Part shown: piece by piece, positions 29,129 to 39,276 of the stretch
How positions within the stretch are numbered: the first letter of the stretch is position 1
How the letters are laid out: each line of letters begins with the position of its first letter
DNA from: an uncultured Polaribacter sp.
Lineage (GTDB): Bacteria; Bacteroidota; Bacteroidia; Flavobacteriales; Flavobacteriaceae
Direction of reading: 5' to 3'
DNA length: 64,000 nucleotides
Assembly: GCF_947497125.1 (NCBI RefSeq)
Contig: NZ_CANMFI010000006.1
Coordinates: 124,001-188,000 of the forward strand
Position numbers and translations under genes: made by a program
Notes under the pieces: model-generated
Database searches by the model: none
What the model was told of the DNA's origin: nothing
Seen by the model: the letters and a program-made list of their open reading frames with translations, nothing else

Positions 29129-30466
29129 ATGAAAATCGTTAAAAAACTATCTTTAGGAATACTTGTCGTTAGTACTTTAATTTCTTGCGGTAAAGAAACT
29201 AAAAAAGAAACAGAAAGTATTTCTAATAATTTGCAAAATCAACCAAATATAGTATTCATTCTTTCAGATGATCAATCTTGGACAGATTATAGTTTTATAG
29301 GCGATGAAAATATAGAAACACCAAGAATAGATAAATTTGTTTCAGAGAGTTTAACTTTTACTAGAGGTTATGTGCCTACCCCTTTATGTTCGCCATCCTT
29401 AGCAACCATAATTACAGGTTTATATCCAAAAGATCATGGTGTTTTAGGGAATGATAAAGTGTATGAGCGAATAAAAGATGACCGCAAAACCAGTCAAAAG
29501 AATAGAGCAGAAGCGTATAAGCCTATCATTTCAGCTTTCGAAAAGCAAACGACACTTCCAGATATGCTTAAAGAAAAAGGGTATTTATCATTTCAAACAG
29601 GAAAATGGTGGCATGGAAATCATAAAATAGGTGGTTTTGATGATGGTATGACGCATGGAAATCCAAAAAGAGGTGGAAGACATGGAGATTATGGCTTAGA
29701 AATTGGAAGAAAAGGCTTAGATACCATCAATAGCTATGTAGATGTAGCTTTAAAAGCAAAGAAACCTTTTTTCTTATGGTATGCACCTTTTTTACCACAT
29801 AGGCCACATAATCCTCCTGCAAGATTATATGAAAAGTATCAAAAGAAAACAGATTCAGAACACCTTGCAAAATATTGGGCAATGATTGAATGGTTTGACG
29901 AAACCTGTGGAGAATTGTTTGATTTAATAGAGGATAAAGGATTAACTGAAAATACCTTGTTTGTGTATGTCTGTGATAATGGTTGGAGGCAAGACCCTAC
30001 AAAAAGTGGCTATATGAAAGATTCTAAAAGAGCGCCTTATGATATGGGAATTCGTACGCCAATCATGTACAAATGGGCAGGTAAAATTAACCCAAAAATG
30101 GACACCAAAACGATTGTAAGTAGCATAGATATGGTGCCTACAGTTTTAGATATATTAGATATTAAACAACCAGATAATCTTCCAGGAATTAGTGTTTTAG
30201 ACACCAAAAGTTTAAACGAGCGTAAAGGTTTTTTCGGAGAAGTATATGCACATGATTTTGATACTATAGAAAATAGTATGTACTATAATATGGCTATTTT
30301 TCCACCATATAAAATTATTGTTCCAGATCCTGTTAGGAAAAAAGACGAAGTGATACAGTTGTTTAATATTGATACAGATCCTTTTGAGCAAAATAATATC
30401 GCTGAAAGTAATCTAAAAATTGTGAGAGAGTTGCAGGAAAAGATTAAGGAGTTTAGATCTAAATAG
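29129..30466 (+). CDS. Sulfatase with atypical CSPSL maturation motif (lipoprotein)
   Basis: A 445-residue S1-type sulfatase with a lipobox Cys at 20. The nucleophile Cys is C87 in PLCSPSLATIITG: the Arg of the standard CxPxR motif is replaced by Leu91, while the surrounding TG-LYP is normal. Metal-binding SDDQSW and the C-terminal half (YVCDNGWRQDP, then MGIRTPIMYKW) are otherwise complete, although the usual SDHG is CDNG. From memory, CSPS-L/R variants recur in one group of bacterial sulfatases, so this may be a subfamily trait rather than decay. Position inside the lyase/rhamnosidase operon supports a real role. Confidence 0.85.
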   Translation: MKIVKKLSLGILVVSTLISCGKETKKETESISNNLQNQPNIVFILSDDQSWTDYSFIGDENIETPRIDKFVSESLTFTRGYVPTPLCSPSLATIITGLYPKDHGVLGNDKVYERIKDDRKTSQKNRAEAYKPIISAFEKQTTLPDMLKEKGYLSFQTGKWWHGNHKIGGFDDGMTHGNPKRGGRHGDYGLEIGRKGLDTINSYVDVALKAKKPFFLWYAPFLPHRPHNPPARLYEKYQKKTDSEHLAKYWAMIEWFDETCGELFDLIEDKGLTENTLFVYVCDNGWRQDPTKSGYMKDSKRAPYDMGIRTPIMYKWAGKINPKMDTKTIVSSIDMVPTVLDILDIKQPDNLPGISVLDTKSLNERKGFFGEVYAHDFDTIENSMYYNMAIFPPYKIIVPDPVRKKDEVIQLFNIDTDPFEQNNIAESNLKIVRELQEKIKEFRSK

Positions 30467-30472
30467 TAAATT

Positions 30473-31972
30473 ATGAAAAAAGCATTTTTTTTATTTTTCG
30501 CAGTAGTATTATTCTTAGGTGCTTGTAAATCTAGAGAAACAAAGCAACAAGCAACTTCAAGTAAAAACACAAAACCAAATGTGTTATTTATTTCTGTTGA
30601 TGATTTAAACACTTGGATAAGTCCTATTGATAATTTTTCAAATGTAAAAACTCCCAATTTTGATCGATTGGCAAAAATGGGGGTAACCTTTACAAACGCA
30701 CACGTACAAGCACCATTATGTGGCCCTTCTAGAGCCTCTTTAATGACGGGTTTACGTCCTTCAACTACTGGTATTTATGGAATGACACCTGATAATGAAA
30801 TAAGAAGAGCAGGAAATCCTACAACAAAAGAGATTACCTTTTTACCAGAATATTTTGCGCAAAATGGGTATCACACTATGGGTATAGGAAAGTTGTTTCA
30901 CATTCATGCACCAGATAGTGTTTTTAATGAGTCTGGTGGACGTGTAAAAGGTTTTGGGCCTTATCCAAAAAAACGATTGGTTTGGGATGGTTTTGGAACA
31001 TCAAAATCAAAAGAAAATAAAGGTAAATATGGTAGAACAAGCACAGATTGGGGTGCTTTTCCAGAGAATGATACTTTAATGCCAGATCATAATTCTGTAA
31101 ATTGGGTTACAGAACGTTTGCAAAGAAATTATGAAAAACCCTTTTTTATGGGGCTTGGATTCTTACGTGTGCATGTTCCCTTGTATGTGCCTCAAAAATG
31201 GTTCGATTTGTATCCTTTAGAAAATATTGAAACACCACCATACAAATCTGATGACTTAAATGATATTCCACCTGTAGGATTGCAAATTAACGATTTACCA
31301 ATGATGCCGTCTACAGAATGGGCAAAAGAAAGTGGAGAATGGAAAAAAATTGTGCAAGCGTATCTGGCATGTATCAGTTATGTAGATTATGAACTGGGTA
31401 GAGTTTTAGACGCTTTAGAAAATAGTAAATATGCAGATAATACAGTAATTGTTTTATGGTCTGATCACGGGTACAGATTAGGAGAAAAAGGCACTTTTGC
31501 AAAACACGCACTTTGGGAAACTGCCACAAAAGCGCCATTAATCTTTGCAGGACCTAATTTACCAAAAGGAAAGAAAATTGATGCTCCTGTAGAAATGTTG
31601 TCTATTTATCCAACACTTTTAGAATTAAGTAGTTTGCCTGCTTATGATAGAAATGAAGGTGTAAGTTTGGTAAATATGATGCAAAATGATGCAGGAATTG
31701 ATAATTCTTACGCATTGACAACTTTTGGTATGAACAATCATGCCATTAAAAAAGATGGTTTTAGATATATTCAATATGAAGATGGAATAGAAGAATTTTA
31801 TGACCATAGTTTAGACCCAAATGAATGGAATAACGATGCTGATAATCCAAAATACAAAACACAAATAGAAAAAATGAAAGAGTTTTTACCTAAAGTAAAT
31901 TCCAAATGGGATGCAAGTTCTAACTATACGTTTCAGCCTTATTTTGTTGAGCAAAAGAAGCGCGTCAATTGA
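30473..31972 (+). CDS. Sulfatase, formylglycine type (iduronate-2-sulfatase-like lipoprotein)
   Basis: A 499-residue S1 sulfatase with a lipobox Cys at 18 (FLGACKS). The FGly motif is CGPSR from C83, followed by ASLMTG. The SVDDLNTW strand and WSDHGYRLGEKG carry the metal ligands. The overall pattern is that of the S1_7/iduronate-2-sulfatase-like group, as for the sulfatases at 18354 and 37793. It is the last gene of the operon begun at 19929, 6 bp after the preceding sulfatase gene. Substrate position on the sugar is not deducible. Confidence 0.92.
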   Translation: MKKAFFLFFAVVLFLGACKSRETKQQATSSKNTKPNVLFISVDDLNTWISPIDNFSNVKTPNFDRLAKMGVTFTNAHVQAPLCGPSRASLMTGLRPSTTGIYGMTPDNEIRRAGNPTTKEITFLPEYFAQNGYHTMGIGKLFHIHAPDSVFNESGGRVKGFGPYPKKRLVWDGFGTSKSKENKGKYGRTSTDWGAFPENDTLMPDHNSVNWVTERLQRNYEKPFFMGLGFLRVHVPLYVPQKWFDLYPLENIETPPYKSDDLNDIPPVGLQINDLPMMPSTEWAKESGEWKKIVQAYLACISYVDYELGRVLDALENSKYADNTVIVLWSDHGYRLGEKGTFAKHALWETATKAPLIFAGPNLPKGKKIDAPVEMLSIYPTLLELSSLPAYDRNEGVSLVNMMQNDAGIDNSYALTTFGMNNHAIKKDGFRYIQYEDGIEEFYDHSLDPNEWNNDADNPKYKTQIEKMKEFLPKVNSKWDASSNYTFQPYFVEQKKRVN

Positions 31973-31996
31973 CAATAAAGGGGTAAATACTACGTC

Positions 31997-32040
31997 CATG
32001 ACATAGCAGGACAGATATTTTATTGAATATAAATAATTTG
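31997..32040 (+). promoter_or_regulatory. Direct-repeat promoter of the GH39-like/sulfatase operon
   Basis: CATGACA TAG CAGGACA (31997-32013), 20 bp, then TAATTTG (32034-32040), a -7 box one base short of TAnnTTTG. It is the weakest-matching repeat of the set but has the conserved spacing. The start codon follows at 32072. Confidence 0.55.
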
Positions 32041-32071
32041 GCATTTATGAATAATTTTAATCAGAATTTAA

Positions 32072-34618
32072 ATGATGTCAGCTCTAAAAAAACTAATTCT
32101 AGTATTATCCGTTTTTAGCTTTTACAGTTTAAGCGCACAAGTAACTTTATCAACAGATTTTACAGACGATGCTAAAAAAAATCAACCCTTACATAATATT
32201 TGGTCTATTGCAAACCGAATAAGTCCAACAAATGGCTCTAATATTCGTCCAGGACTTAAAATGAATACAGTAAGAATGATCGGAGGAATCAAAAAAACTG
32301 TAAATGGTAACAATGTAAAAGATTTAGATTTTGATACCTGTTTGTATGATTCTATCAATAATATATATGTATATCGATTTGAACCTCTTATTGAAAGAAT
32401 TAATAAAATCATCAATTCTCAAACAGAAATTCATCAAATTGTATTAGATCAACCATCTTGGGCTTTTCAACACGGTTATACATTTATTCCTGAAGGAACC
32501 AGAGATAATATCAACTTTAGAGAAAACGAGCAAATATCCATTTATGGAAATTCTTTGCCACCAGCCAATAAAGAAGCCTATCACGATTATATAAAAGCGT
32601 TAATATCGAAGCTGGTGGAAACTTATGGTGAAGAAAAAGTAATGTCTTGGCGCTTTAGAGTGGGGTCTGAAATAGAAACACCAGATCATTGGTTTGGAAC
32701 CAAACAAGATTTTATTGAACATTTTGAAAATACAGAAAAAGCAGTAAGAGCAATTTTGCCTAATGCAATTGTAGGTTTACATACAAGAGCGCCAGATTTT
32801 CTATATAAAAATGGCACAATATTAAATTATAAAGGAGAACCTTTTGCTTCTTTTGCTGAAGGTTTGATAGAATATTGTGCAGATAATAATGTACAATATG
32901 ATTTTTGGGGAATTTCTGATTACGTAGTTCTAGGAAGTGCTAGTTTGCGGAACATGAGTGCTAAATATGATAAATTATTTGCAGATTTAGTAAATCATCC
33001 AAAATGGAATGCGAATGCAACCATAGATTTAATGGAATATGCAACTGTTACAACAATGGATGGTGCTGATGGAAATGGATTTATCAACGCAGAAACTACG
33101 CACGCAGAAATTGTAGAATTGTATTTTTCGAACATCTATTATAAAAACAAAGACAAAGGCTTAGATTATATTTATAGATGGGGTAATAGAACAGGTTCTC
33201 AAGATCCTCCAGGGATTAGTGTTTTAAACTCAATGAATGAAAAAAATCATTACACTACTGTAACTTCTGGTTCACCACAAATTGCAACAAATGATTTAGG
33301 TGCTATTTTTGCAAAAAAAGAGAACGCATTAGAATACGATGTTTTAGTTTATAATTACAATAATAGTTCTTTATCTTATGGAGATAGTGAAGATATAAAC
33401 CTGTCTTTTACATCAGAATTATCAGCAGGAACAACTTTGTATTACAGAAACATTTCTTATGATAAAACAAATAACAAGCTTCAAAATTTCTTAGAAAATA
33501 CATCAGGATTTGTAAAAAGTGGATTTAATGAGAGAGGAAGTCCAGATCGAATTTTAACAGACGAAGGTTTGGCTGCTTATGAAGCTTATGAAAACCCTAA
33601 TCCTTATAAATACTCTGAGTGGGAAAGTATTGAAACAATAGCGAGAAATGACGGAAAATCAGGTTCTGTAATTACTTTAAACACAGAAATCCCATCTTTT
33701 GCATTTGAAAAAATCGAATTTAGAACTAATACTAATTTGGTAACGGAATTAAATACACCACAATATAAATGGACAACTGACGAAGATTTTCAACAATTTT
33801 CAACATCTCAAATGTCATCTTCAATAGCTGGAGGTAAGATTAATATGACCATTACAGGTAGTTTTCCAAACCTTATTTATGACACATCACTTTATGTTGA
33901 TAATTTTGATAGTTTTAAGATTGATATAAAAAACATAACAAATAGCGATATCTTTTGGTTTGTTTGGTACAAGGATGGTGTAAAAAATCAGCGACGTTTT
34001 CGTCCAGGAATTAATGAAACATCTTTTAATACCTATACTGTAGATTTAAGTTCAGATGCAGATTGGAATGGAACCATTGATTCTTTTAATATTGAGATTG
34101 CAAATAGGTCAAGTTTGGGTGGTACAGTAGAAATTGATAGTATAGAATTAGTGTTGAAAGCTGGTGTTGAAGAGCATACTATAACCACAAATATTGTTGA
34201 AGGTTCCGGAGTAGTTTCTCCTTCTGGAGGCAAAGTTTTTACTGGTAATGATGTTACGTTTAATGCTTATCCTGATGCGGGTTGGGTATTTCAAGATTGG
34301 TCTGGTGATGTAGTAAGTACAGAAAATCCATTAAAAATTTCTATCACATCAGATTTAAATATAAGAGCGACTTTTGTTCAAGAAAGTTTGTCTACAGATA
34401 AAAATACTGTAATTGACAACTTTATTGTGTATCCAAATCCAAGTTCAAAGGGAGTGTTTACAATTAAAAATGATACTAAAGAAAATTGGGAAGTATACAA
34501 TTTGAACGGAGCTAAAGTACTTTCAGGAAAGGAAGAAATAATTGATGTTTCTAAATTTTCTAAGGGAATATATATCCTAAAACATAACAATTCTTATAAA
34601 AAGTTATTATACAATTAA
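32072..34618 (+). CDS. GH39-like glycoside hydrolase, multidomain, T9SS-secreted
   Basis: An 848-residue secreted protein: signal peptide to about 22, then a clan GH-A-like barrel (about 30-430). RFRVGSEIE (E200) is a candidate acid/base and TIDLMEYATV (E322) a candidate nucleophile, in the order expected for GH39 xylosidase-type enzymes. A beta-sandwich (about 555-705), a bacterial-repeat domain (EGSGVVSPSGG ... FQDWSGDV, about 715-775) and a C-terminal type IX sorting domain (VYPNPSSKGVFTI ... FSKGIYILKHNN) follow. Known ulvan loci carry a GH39 enzyme acting on xylose-containing oligomers, which fits the xylose operon here. The family call is moderate because the NEP-type motif is not classical. 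Confidence 0.68.
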   Translation: MMSALKKLILVLSVFSFYSLSAQVTLSTDFTDDAKKNQPLHNIWSIANRISPTNGSNIRPGLKMNTVRMIGGIKKTVNGNNVKDLDFDTCLYDSINNIYVYRFEPLIERINKIINSQTEIHQIVLDQPSWAFQHGYTFIPEGTRDNINFRENEQISIYGNSLPPANKEAYHDYIKALISKLVETYGEEKVMSWRFRVGSEIETPDHWFGTKQDFIEHFENTEKAVRAILPNAIVGLHTRAPDFLYKNGTILNYKGEPFASFAEGLIEYCADNNVQYDFWGISDYVVLGSASLRNMSAKYDKLFADLVNHPKWNANATIDLMEYATVTTMDGADGNGFINAETTHAEIVELYFSNIYYKNKDKGLDYIYRWGNRTGSQDPPGISVLNSMNEKNHYTTVTSGSPQIATNDLGAIFAKKENALEYDVLVYNYNNSSLSYGDSEDINLSFTSELSAGTTLYYRNISYDKTNNKLQNFLENTSGFVKSGFNERGSPDRILTDEGLAAYEAYENPNPYKYSEWESIETIARNDGKSGSVITLNTEIPSFAFEKIEFRTNTNLVTELNTPQYKWTTDEDFQQFSTSQMSSSIAGGKINMTITGSFPNLIYDTSLYVDNFDSFKIDIKNITNSDIFWFVWYKDGVKNQRRFRPGINETSFNTYTVDLSSDADWNGTIDSFNIEIANRSSLGGTVEIDSIELVLKAGVEEHTITTNIVEGSGVVSPSGGKVFTGNDVTFNAYPDAGWVFQDWSGDVVSTENPLKISITSDLNIRATFVQESLSTDKNTVIDNFIVYPNPSSKGVFTIKNDTKENWEVYNLNGAKVLSGKEEIIDVSKFSKGIYILKHNNSYKKLLYN

Positions 34619-34646
34619 AAAATATAAAAAGTATAGCAATATTAAA

Positions 34647-36296
34647 ATGAAGAGAATATCTCAAATATCAATTATCTGTTTTTTAATATTGGCATTGTTC
34701 AATTGTAGTTCATCAAAAGAGCAAGAAAAGGAGAGTAATAATAAAAAACCAAATATTGTATTCATATTTGCAGATGATTTAGGTTGGACAGATATAAGCA
34801 CAGGAAATACAAATGGAAATAACGGTTCTAAAATTTATGAAACACCCGTAATCGATAAATTGGCATCACAAGGGATGTCTTTTACAAATGCCTATACCAA
34901 CCAAAATTGTGCACCATCAAGAGCAGCTTTAATTAGTGGGCAATATGCAACAGGAGTAGATAATCAGGTATATAATGTGGGCTCTTTAAAAAGACAAGAC
35001 AAAAGAACCAAAGGATTTCCAAATGTACTTATTGAGCCTTTCAAGCAAAAAAAAGTAATTGCAGAAGATGGTATCAATATGTTTGATGTTTTAAAAACAA
35101 AAGGCTATCAAACAGCATTAGTGGGTAAAAGTCACGGAACTCCACATCCTTTAAAAGGTGATTATGGTATAGATTTACCAGCAGATATTCATCACATTAT
35201 AGCGGCTCCTATTAAAGGGAAAAGAATAAAATCTTTCTATTTAGCACTAAATTCCGATAAAAAAGGATGGACGTTTAATTCAGAATTTGTAGATAAATAT
35301 GCCAAACCTTATGATAAAGAATACCTTAATACGATTTTAAAACCTTATAAATCAAGAGCAGATGTGTCTCTTTTAAAAGGAACTCCAAAACATCTTACAG
35401 ATGCAATTGGAGATTTCTCTGTAGATTATATCAAAGAAAAAGCAAATGAAGAAAATCCGTTCTTTTTATACATTCCTTTTCACGCAGTTCATTCTGATGT
35501 TACTGGTAGAAAAGATTTAACAGAAAAGTATTTGAACAGCGGCTTAAAACCAAGAATTGCAGAATATGCTTCTATGATTGAATTGTTAGACCAAAATGTG
35601 GGGAAAATAAATAATGCTTTGAAAGATCCAAATGGAGATGGAAATTATGAAGATGACATCACAGAAAACACCATTTTTATATTTTATTCTGATAATGGAG
35701 GATTATTTAAAAATACGCCATTGAAAGGTAAAAAAGGAAATTTAACAGAAGGTGGTCTTAGAGTTCCATTAATTTTCAGATATCCAAATGTGATACAAGA
35801 AAATTCGATAACCAATCAAGCAGTACATTGTATCGATTTTCTACCCACTTTTGCAGAATTAGTTGGAGTTGATTTAGCTACATTAAAAAAGAAAGATGGA
35901 AGCAAGCCTAAATATGATGGAGCTTCTTTTGCCAAAGTTTTAACAGGAGAGGCAAAAAGAATTTCAAGAGAAAATTTGTTTTGGCATCTTCCAGGATATA
36001 TGGATGAACGTTTTTCTCCATCAACTTTAATTCAAACAAGAGTAGGAGAAGAATATTTTAAGTTGTTTTATTTTTATGAAACAGATGTGTTTGAAATGTA
36101 TAACATTACCAAAGACATTTCAGAAAAAAGAAATATTTTAAACAATCCTACATCCAAAGAAATGGAAATCGCATTGCAAATGAATGCAGATATGTTAGCT
36201 TGGTTAGCAACCAATAATGCACCAACAGGAACTTGGGTTAAAAACAAAGAAAAAGTGCTTTACCCTAAATTAGAAGGTGTAAAAAAGTATCAATAA
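34647..36296 (+). CDS. Sulfatase, formylglycine type (lipoprotein)
   Basis: A 549-residue S1 sulfatase with a lipobox Cys at 20 (ALFNC). The FGly motif CAPSR begins at C88 and is followed by AALISG. FADDLGWTD and FYSDNGGLFKNTPLKGKKG show the metal-binding Asp/Asn residues, and the GKxG loop typical of arylsulfatase-A-like S1 enzymes follows. It is the second gene of the operon starting at 32072. The sulfate ester it hydrolyses is unknown. Maturation needs an anaerobic sulfatase-maturating enzyme or FGE encoded outside the window. Confidence 0.92.
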   Translation: MKRISQISIICFLILALFNCSSSKEQEKESNNKKPNIVFIFADDLGWTDISTGNTNGNNGSKIYETPVIDKLASQGMSFTNAYTNQNCAPSRAALISGQYATGVDNQVYNVGSLKRQDKRTKGFPNVLIEPFKQKKVIAEDGINMFDVLKTKGYQTALVGKSHGTPHPLKGDYGIDLPADIHHIIAAPIKGKRIKSFYLALNSDKKGWTFNSEFVDKYAKPYDKEYLNTILKPYKSRADVSLLKGTPKHLTDAIGDFSVDYIKEKANEENPFFLYIPFHAVHSDVTGRKDLTEKYLNSGLKPRIAEYASMIELLDQNVGKINNALKDPNGDGNYEDDITENTIFIFYSDNGGLFKNTPLKGKKGNLTEGGLRVPLIFRYPNVIQENSITNQAVHCIDFLPTFAELVGVDLATLKKKDGSKPKYDGASFAKVLTGEAKRISRENLFWHLPGYMDERFSPSTLIQTRVGEEYFKLFYFYETDVFEMYNITKDISEKRNILNNPTSKEMEIALQMNADMLAWLATNNAPTGTWVKNKEKVLYPKLEGVKKYQ

Positions 36297-36309
36297 TAGA
36301 ATTTAAGAA

Positions 36310-37788
36310 ATGAATAAAAAGTCTTTGATTTTACCTTTTTTGGTAGTGATAAGTATAGCATTTACCGAATGTTTTAGTAATAAAAAACAATCTAAAAATA
36401 CTAAAGTTGAAGCAAATGAGAATGAAAAACCCAACATCATATTTTATTTAGCAGACGATCAAGATGTGTACGATTATGGTTGTTATGGTAATGAAAAAGT
36501 AAATACAACAGCAGTAGATAGGTTGGCAAAAGAAGGAATGTTATTTACCAATGCATTTACAGCTCAAGCCATTTGTGCACCAAGTAGATCTCAAGTTTTT
36601 ACAGGGAATTATCCTGTTAAAAATGGATGTTTTGCAAATCATACAGCAACAAGACCCCATATAAAAAGTGTAACTTCTAGAATGAAAAAGTTGGGTTATC
36701 AAGTTGTTTTGGCAGGGAAAAGCCACGTAAAACCAGCAAGTGTTTACCAGTGGGACAAAGAATGGGAACCAGTTCCTAAAAAAGATGTACCAAGAGATTA
36801 TATTCCTCTAGACAGTATTGAGAGTTATTTAAAAACTGCCAAAAAACCATTTTGTATGTTCATCACCTCAAAATATCCTCATGGAAAATATTTTGATGTT
36901 AAAAACCCAGATGTAAATAACCTAAAGTTTTATCCTTTTAATGAAGATAAAAAGAATAATGAATCATACATAAAAAGTAGATCAGGTTATTACAGAAGTA
37001 TTGAAGAAGATAATACTCAGATAGAAAAAGTTTTAGCATTAGTAGATACATATTTAAATGAAAATACTTTATTTATTTATAGTGCAGATCATGGTGTTTC
37101 TGGTAAATTTACCGTAAAAGACATTGGTTTAAAAGTACCTTTTGTAGTACGTTGGCCAAAAGTGATTAAAGCTGGAACAACATCAAATCAGTTGATACAT
37201 TATACAGATGTATTGCCAACTTTTATGGACGTTGCAGGAGGAAAAGTGCCTGAAAATATAGATGGGAAGAGTTTCTTATCAATCTTAAAAGGAAATGATG
37301 TTGCTGTCAATAAATATGTTTATGGAGTTAGAACCAATCAGAACATTCTAAATTCAGAGATTTTTCCATCAAGAATGATTCGTAATAAACGCTACAAATA
37401 CATCAGAAATTTTAATTCATTAGAAGTTGTTGAACAAAATTTAACAGGAAAACCAAATGTAGATTATTTTATAAAAAGAGGAGCAAACAAATTTAAAAAC
37501 GAACCTTTTGAAGAATTGTACGATTTAGAAAATGATCCTTTTGAACAAAACAACTTAGCAAATAATCCTGAATTTAAGTTGATGAAAAAGCAATTATCAA
37601 CAGATATGTTTACTTGGATGAAAGCTCAAGGCGATATTTTGGATGAAACAATTGGGGATATGCCAATTATTACGCCTAAAGGTAAAAAGGGATTCAAGTT
37701 AGACCAAGATACTCCAAGAAGAAAAATTCCAGATTCTATAAAAAACTCACTCACAAAAGACGATTATATCGTTATAAAACATTGGTAA
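36310..37788 (+). CDS. Sulfatase, formylglycine type (N-sulfoglucosamine-sulfohydrolase-like lipoprotein)
   Basis: A 492-residue S1 sulfatase with a lipoprotein-like Cys at 21 (AFTEC). The FGly motif CAPSR starts at C89 ([15 protein letters not shown]). YLADDQDVYDYGCYGN and IYSADHGVSGKF provide metal ligands. The N-terminal pattern DDQDVYDYGCYGNEKVNTTAVDR, seen as adjoining short motifs, resembles heparan N-sulfatase-like S1_8 members. It lies 13 bp after the previous sulfatase gene and 4 bp before the next, indicating one transcript. Substrate assignment is inference. Confidence 0.9.
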   Translation: MNKKSLILPFLVVISIAFTECFSNKKQSKNTKVEANENEKPNIIFYLADDQDVYDYGCYGNEKVNTTAVDRLAKEGMLFTNAFTAQAICAPSRSQVFTGNYPVKNGCFANHTATRPHIKSVTSRMKKLGYQVVLAGKSHVKPASVYQWDKEWEPVPKKDVPRDYIPLDSIESYLKTAKKPFCMFITSKYPHGKYFDVKNPDVNNLKFYPFNEDKKNNESYIKSRSGYYRSIEEDNTQIEKVLALVDTYLNENTLFIYSADHGVSGKFTVKDIGLKVPFVVRWPKVIKAGTTSNQLIHYTDVLPTFMDVAGGKVPENIDGKSFLSILKGNDVAVNKYVYGVRTNQNILNSEIFPSRMIRNKRYKYIRNFNSLEVVEQNLTGKPNVDYFIKRGANKFKNEPFEELYDLENDPFEQNNLANNPEFKLMKKQLSTDMFTWMKAQGDILDETIGDMPIITPKGKKGFKLDQDTPRRKIPDSIKNSLTKDDYIVIKHW

Positions 37789-37792
37789 TATT

Positions 37793-39208
37793 ATGATAAA
37801 AAAAAACCTTTTTACTTATATATTATTCGCTTTATTCATTCTTTTAGTTTCCTGTAAATCCTCAAAAGAGAAAACTGAAGCTACTCAAAATCAAAAACCA
37901 ATGAATGTTTTGTTCATTGCTATAGATGATTTACGTCCAGAGTTAAATATTTATGGGGCAAAACATATAAAATCTCCAAATTTAGATAAACTAGCTAGTG
38001 AAAGTTTGGTCTTTAATAGAGCCTATTGCAATGTACCTGTTTGTGGTGCTTCAAGAGCTAGTTTACTAACCAGTATTCTACCAACAAAAACACGTTTTAT
38101 AGATTATAGAGCAAAAGCACAAGAAGATGTTCCAAATGCAAAAACATTACCAGGTCTTTTTAAAGAAGCTGGTTATACAAGTATTTCTAATGGAAAAATT
38201 TTTCATTATAATAAAGATGTTCAAGAAGCAAGTTGGAGCGAAAACCCTTGGATGCCACAAGGTGGACATAGAGTAAGTTATGACCCTAAAACTAACGACG
38301 TGATTATGAAATCTGGAAATGGACGTGTGTATGAAGCTCCAGAAGTTGATGATAGTGCTTATCCAGATTATAAAATCGCACAAAAAACGATCAAAGATTT
38401 ACGCCGTTTTAAAGAATCAGGAGAATCATTTTTTATGGCTTGCGGATTTTTTAGACCTCATATGCCTTTTTATGCACCTAAAAAATATTGGGATTTATAT
38501 GATAGAGATTCAATAGAGATTGCAGATAATCGTCATTTGCCTGAAAATGCTCCAAAATCTTTAAGAGGTAGTGGAGAATTTAAAAGCTATAGCTTTGGTG
38601 ATTATAAACCCAATACAGAAGAATTTCATAAAATGATGCGTCATGGATATTATGCTTGCGTTAGTTATGTAGATCAGTTAGTTGGTGAAGTTTTAAATGA
38701 GCTTGAAACACTTGGATTGGCAAAAAACACAATTGTAGTAGTTTGGGGAGATCATGGTTGGCATTTGGGAGAGCATGAGTTTTGGGGTAAACACAATACT
38801 TTACATAACGCTTTACAGGTACCTTTAGTGGTAAAAGTTCCAGGAAAATCAACAGGAAAACATACTGAAGCATTGGTAGAAAGTGTAGATATTTATCCAA
38901 CTCTCTGCGATTTGGCAAACATACCTGTACCAAATTATATTATGGGAAAAAGTTTTAAAGCTACTTTAGATAATCCTGAGAAGTCTTTTAGAGCATATAC
39001 TTATGCTCGTTTTAAAAAAGCAGATGCTATAGTAACCGATGATTTTACTTATTCTCTGTTTGAAAATGGAGAAGAGATGTTATATAATCGTAAACATGAT
39101 CCAGCAGAAAATAAGAATATGGTTGCAGATGTTAAATATAAAGAGGTGCTTAAAGAAATGCGAAATGCATTAAAAAGAAAACAAGAAAAGGCAAATAAAT
39201 ACAAATAA
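37793..39208 (+). CDS. Sulfatase, formylglycine type (iduronate-2-sulfatase-like lipoprotein, CxASR variant)
   Basis: A 471-residue S1 sulfatase with a lipobox Cys at 21 (LLVSCKS). The FGly motif is C84-G-A-S-R, with Ala instead of Pro at the third position, which sulfatase maturation enzymes accept. IAIDDLRPELNIYG, FFRPHMPF and WGDHGWHLGEHEFWGKH are all characteristic of the iduronate-2-sulfatase-like S1_7 group. This would suit sulfated iduronate or rhamnose next to uronate in ulvan. A short coding-like remnant follows the stop. Confidence 0.92.
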   Translation: MIKKNLFTYILFALFILLVSCKSSKEKTEATQNQKPMNVLFIAIDDLRPELNIYGAKHIKSPNLDKLASESLVFNRAYCNVPVCGASRASLLTSILPTKTRFIDYRAKAQEDVPNAKTLPGLFKEAGYTSISNGKIFHYNKDVQEASWSENPWMPQGGHRVSYDPKTNDVIMKSGNGRVYEAPEVDDSAYPDYKIAQKTIKDLRRFKESGESFFMACGFFRPHMPFYAPKKYWDLYDRDSIEIADNRHLPENAPKSLRGSGEFKSYSFGDYKPNTEEFHKMMRHGYYACVSYVDQLVGEVLNELETLGLAKNTIVVVWGDHGWHLGEHEFWGKHNTLHNALQVPLVVKVPGKSTGKHTEALVESVDIYPTLCDLANIPVPNYIMGKSFKATLDNPEKSFRAYTYARFKKADAIVTDDFTYSLFENGEEMLYNRKHDPAENKNMVADVKYKEVLKEMRNALKRKQEKANKYK

Positions 39209-39210
39209 AA

Positions 39211-39264
39211 GAACTTGCAGTTGAACTCAGAGAAAAATGGGGAAAAGACTTTTTAATTAAATAA
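39211..39264 (+). pseudogene. Possible 3'-end gene remnant
   Basis: Immediately after the sulfatase stop, an 18-codon stretch (17 residues and a stop) reads ELAVELREKWGKDFLIK. Its composition is protein-like rather than like the A/T-rich spacers nearby. There is no start codon and a stop lies just upstream in the same frame. It may be the tail of a deleted gene, or chance. Confidence 0.25.
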
Positions 39265-39276
39265 TAATAAATTACA

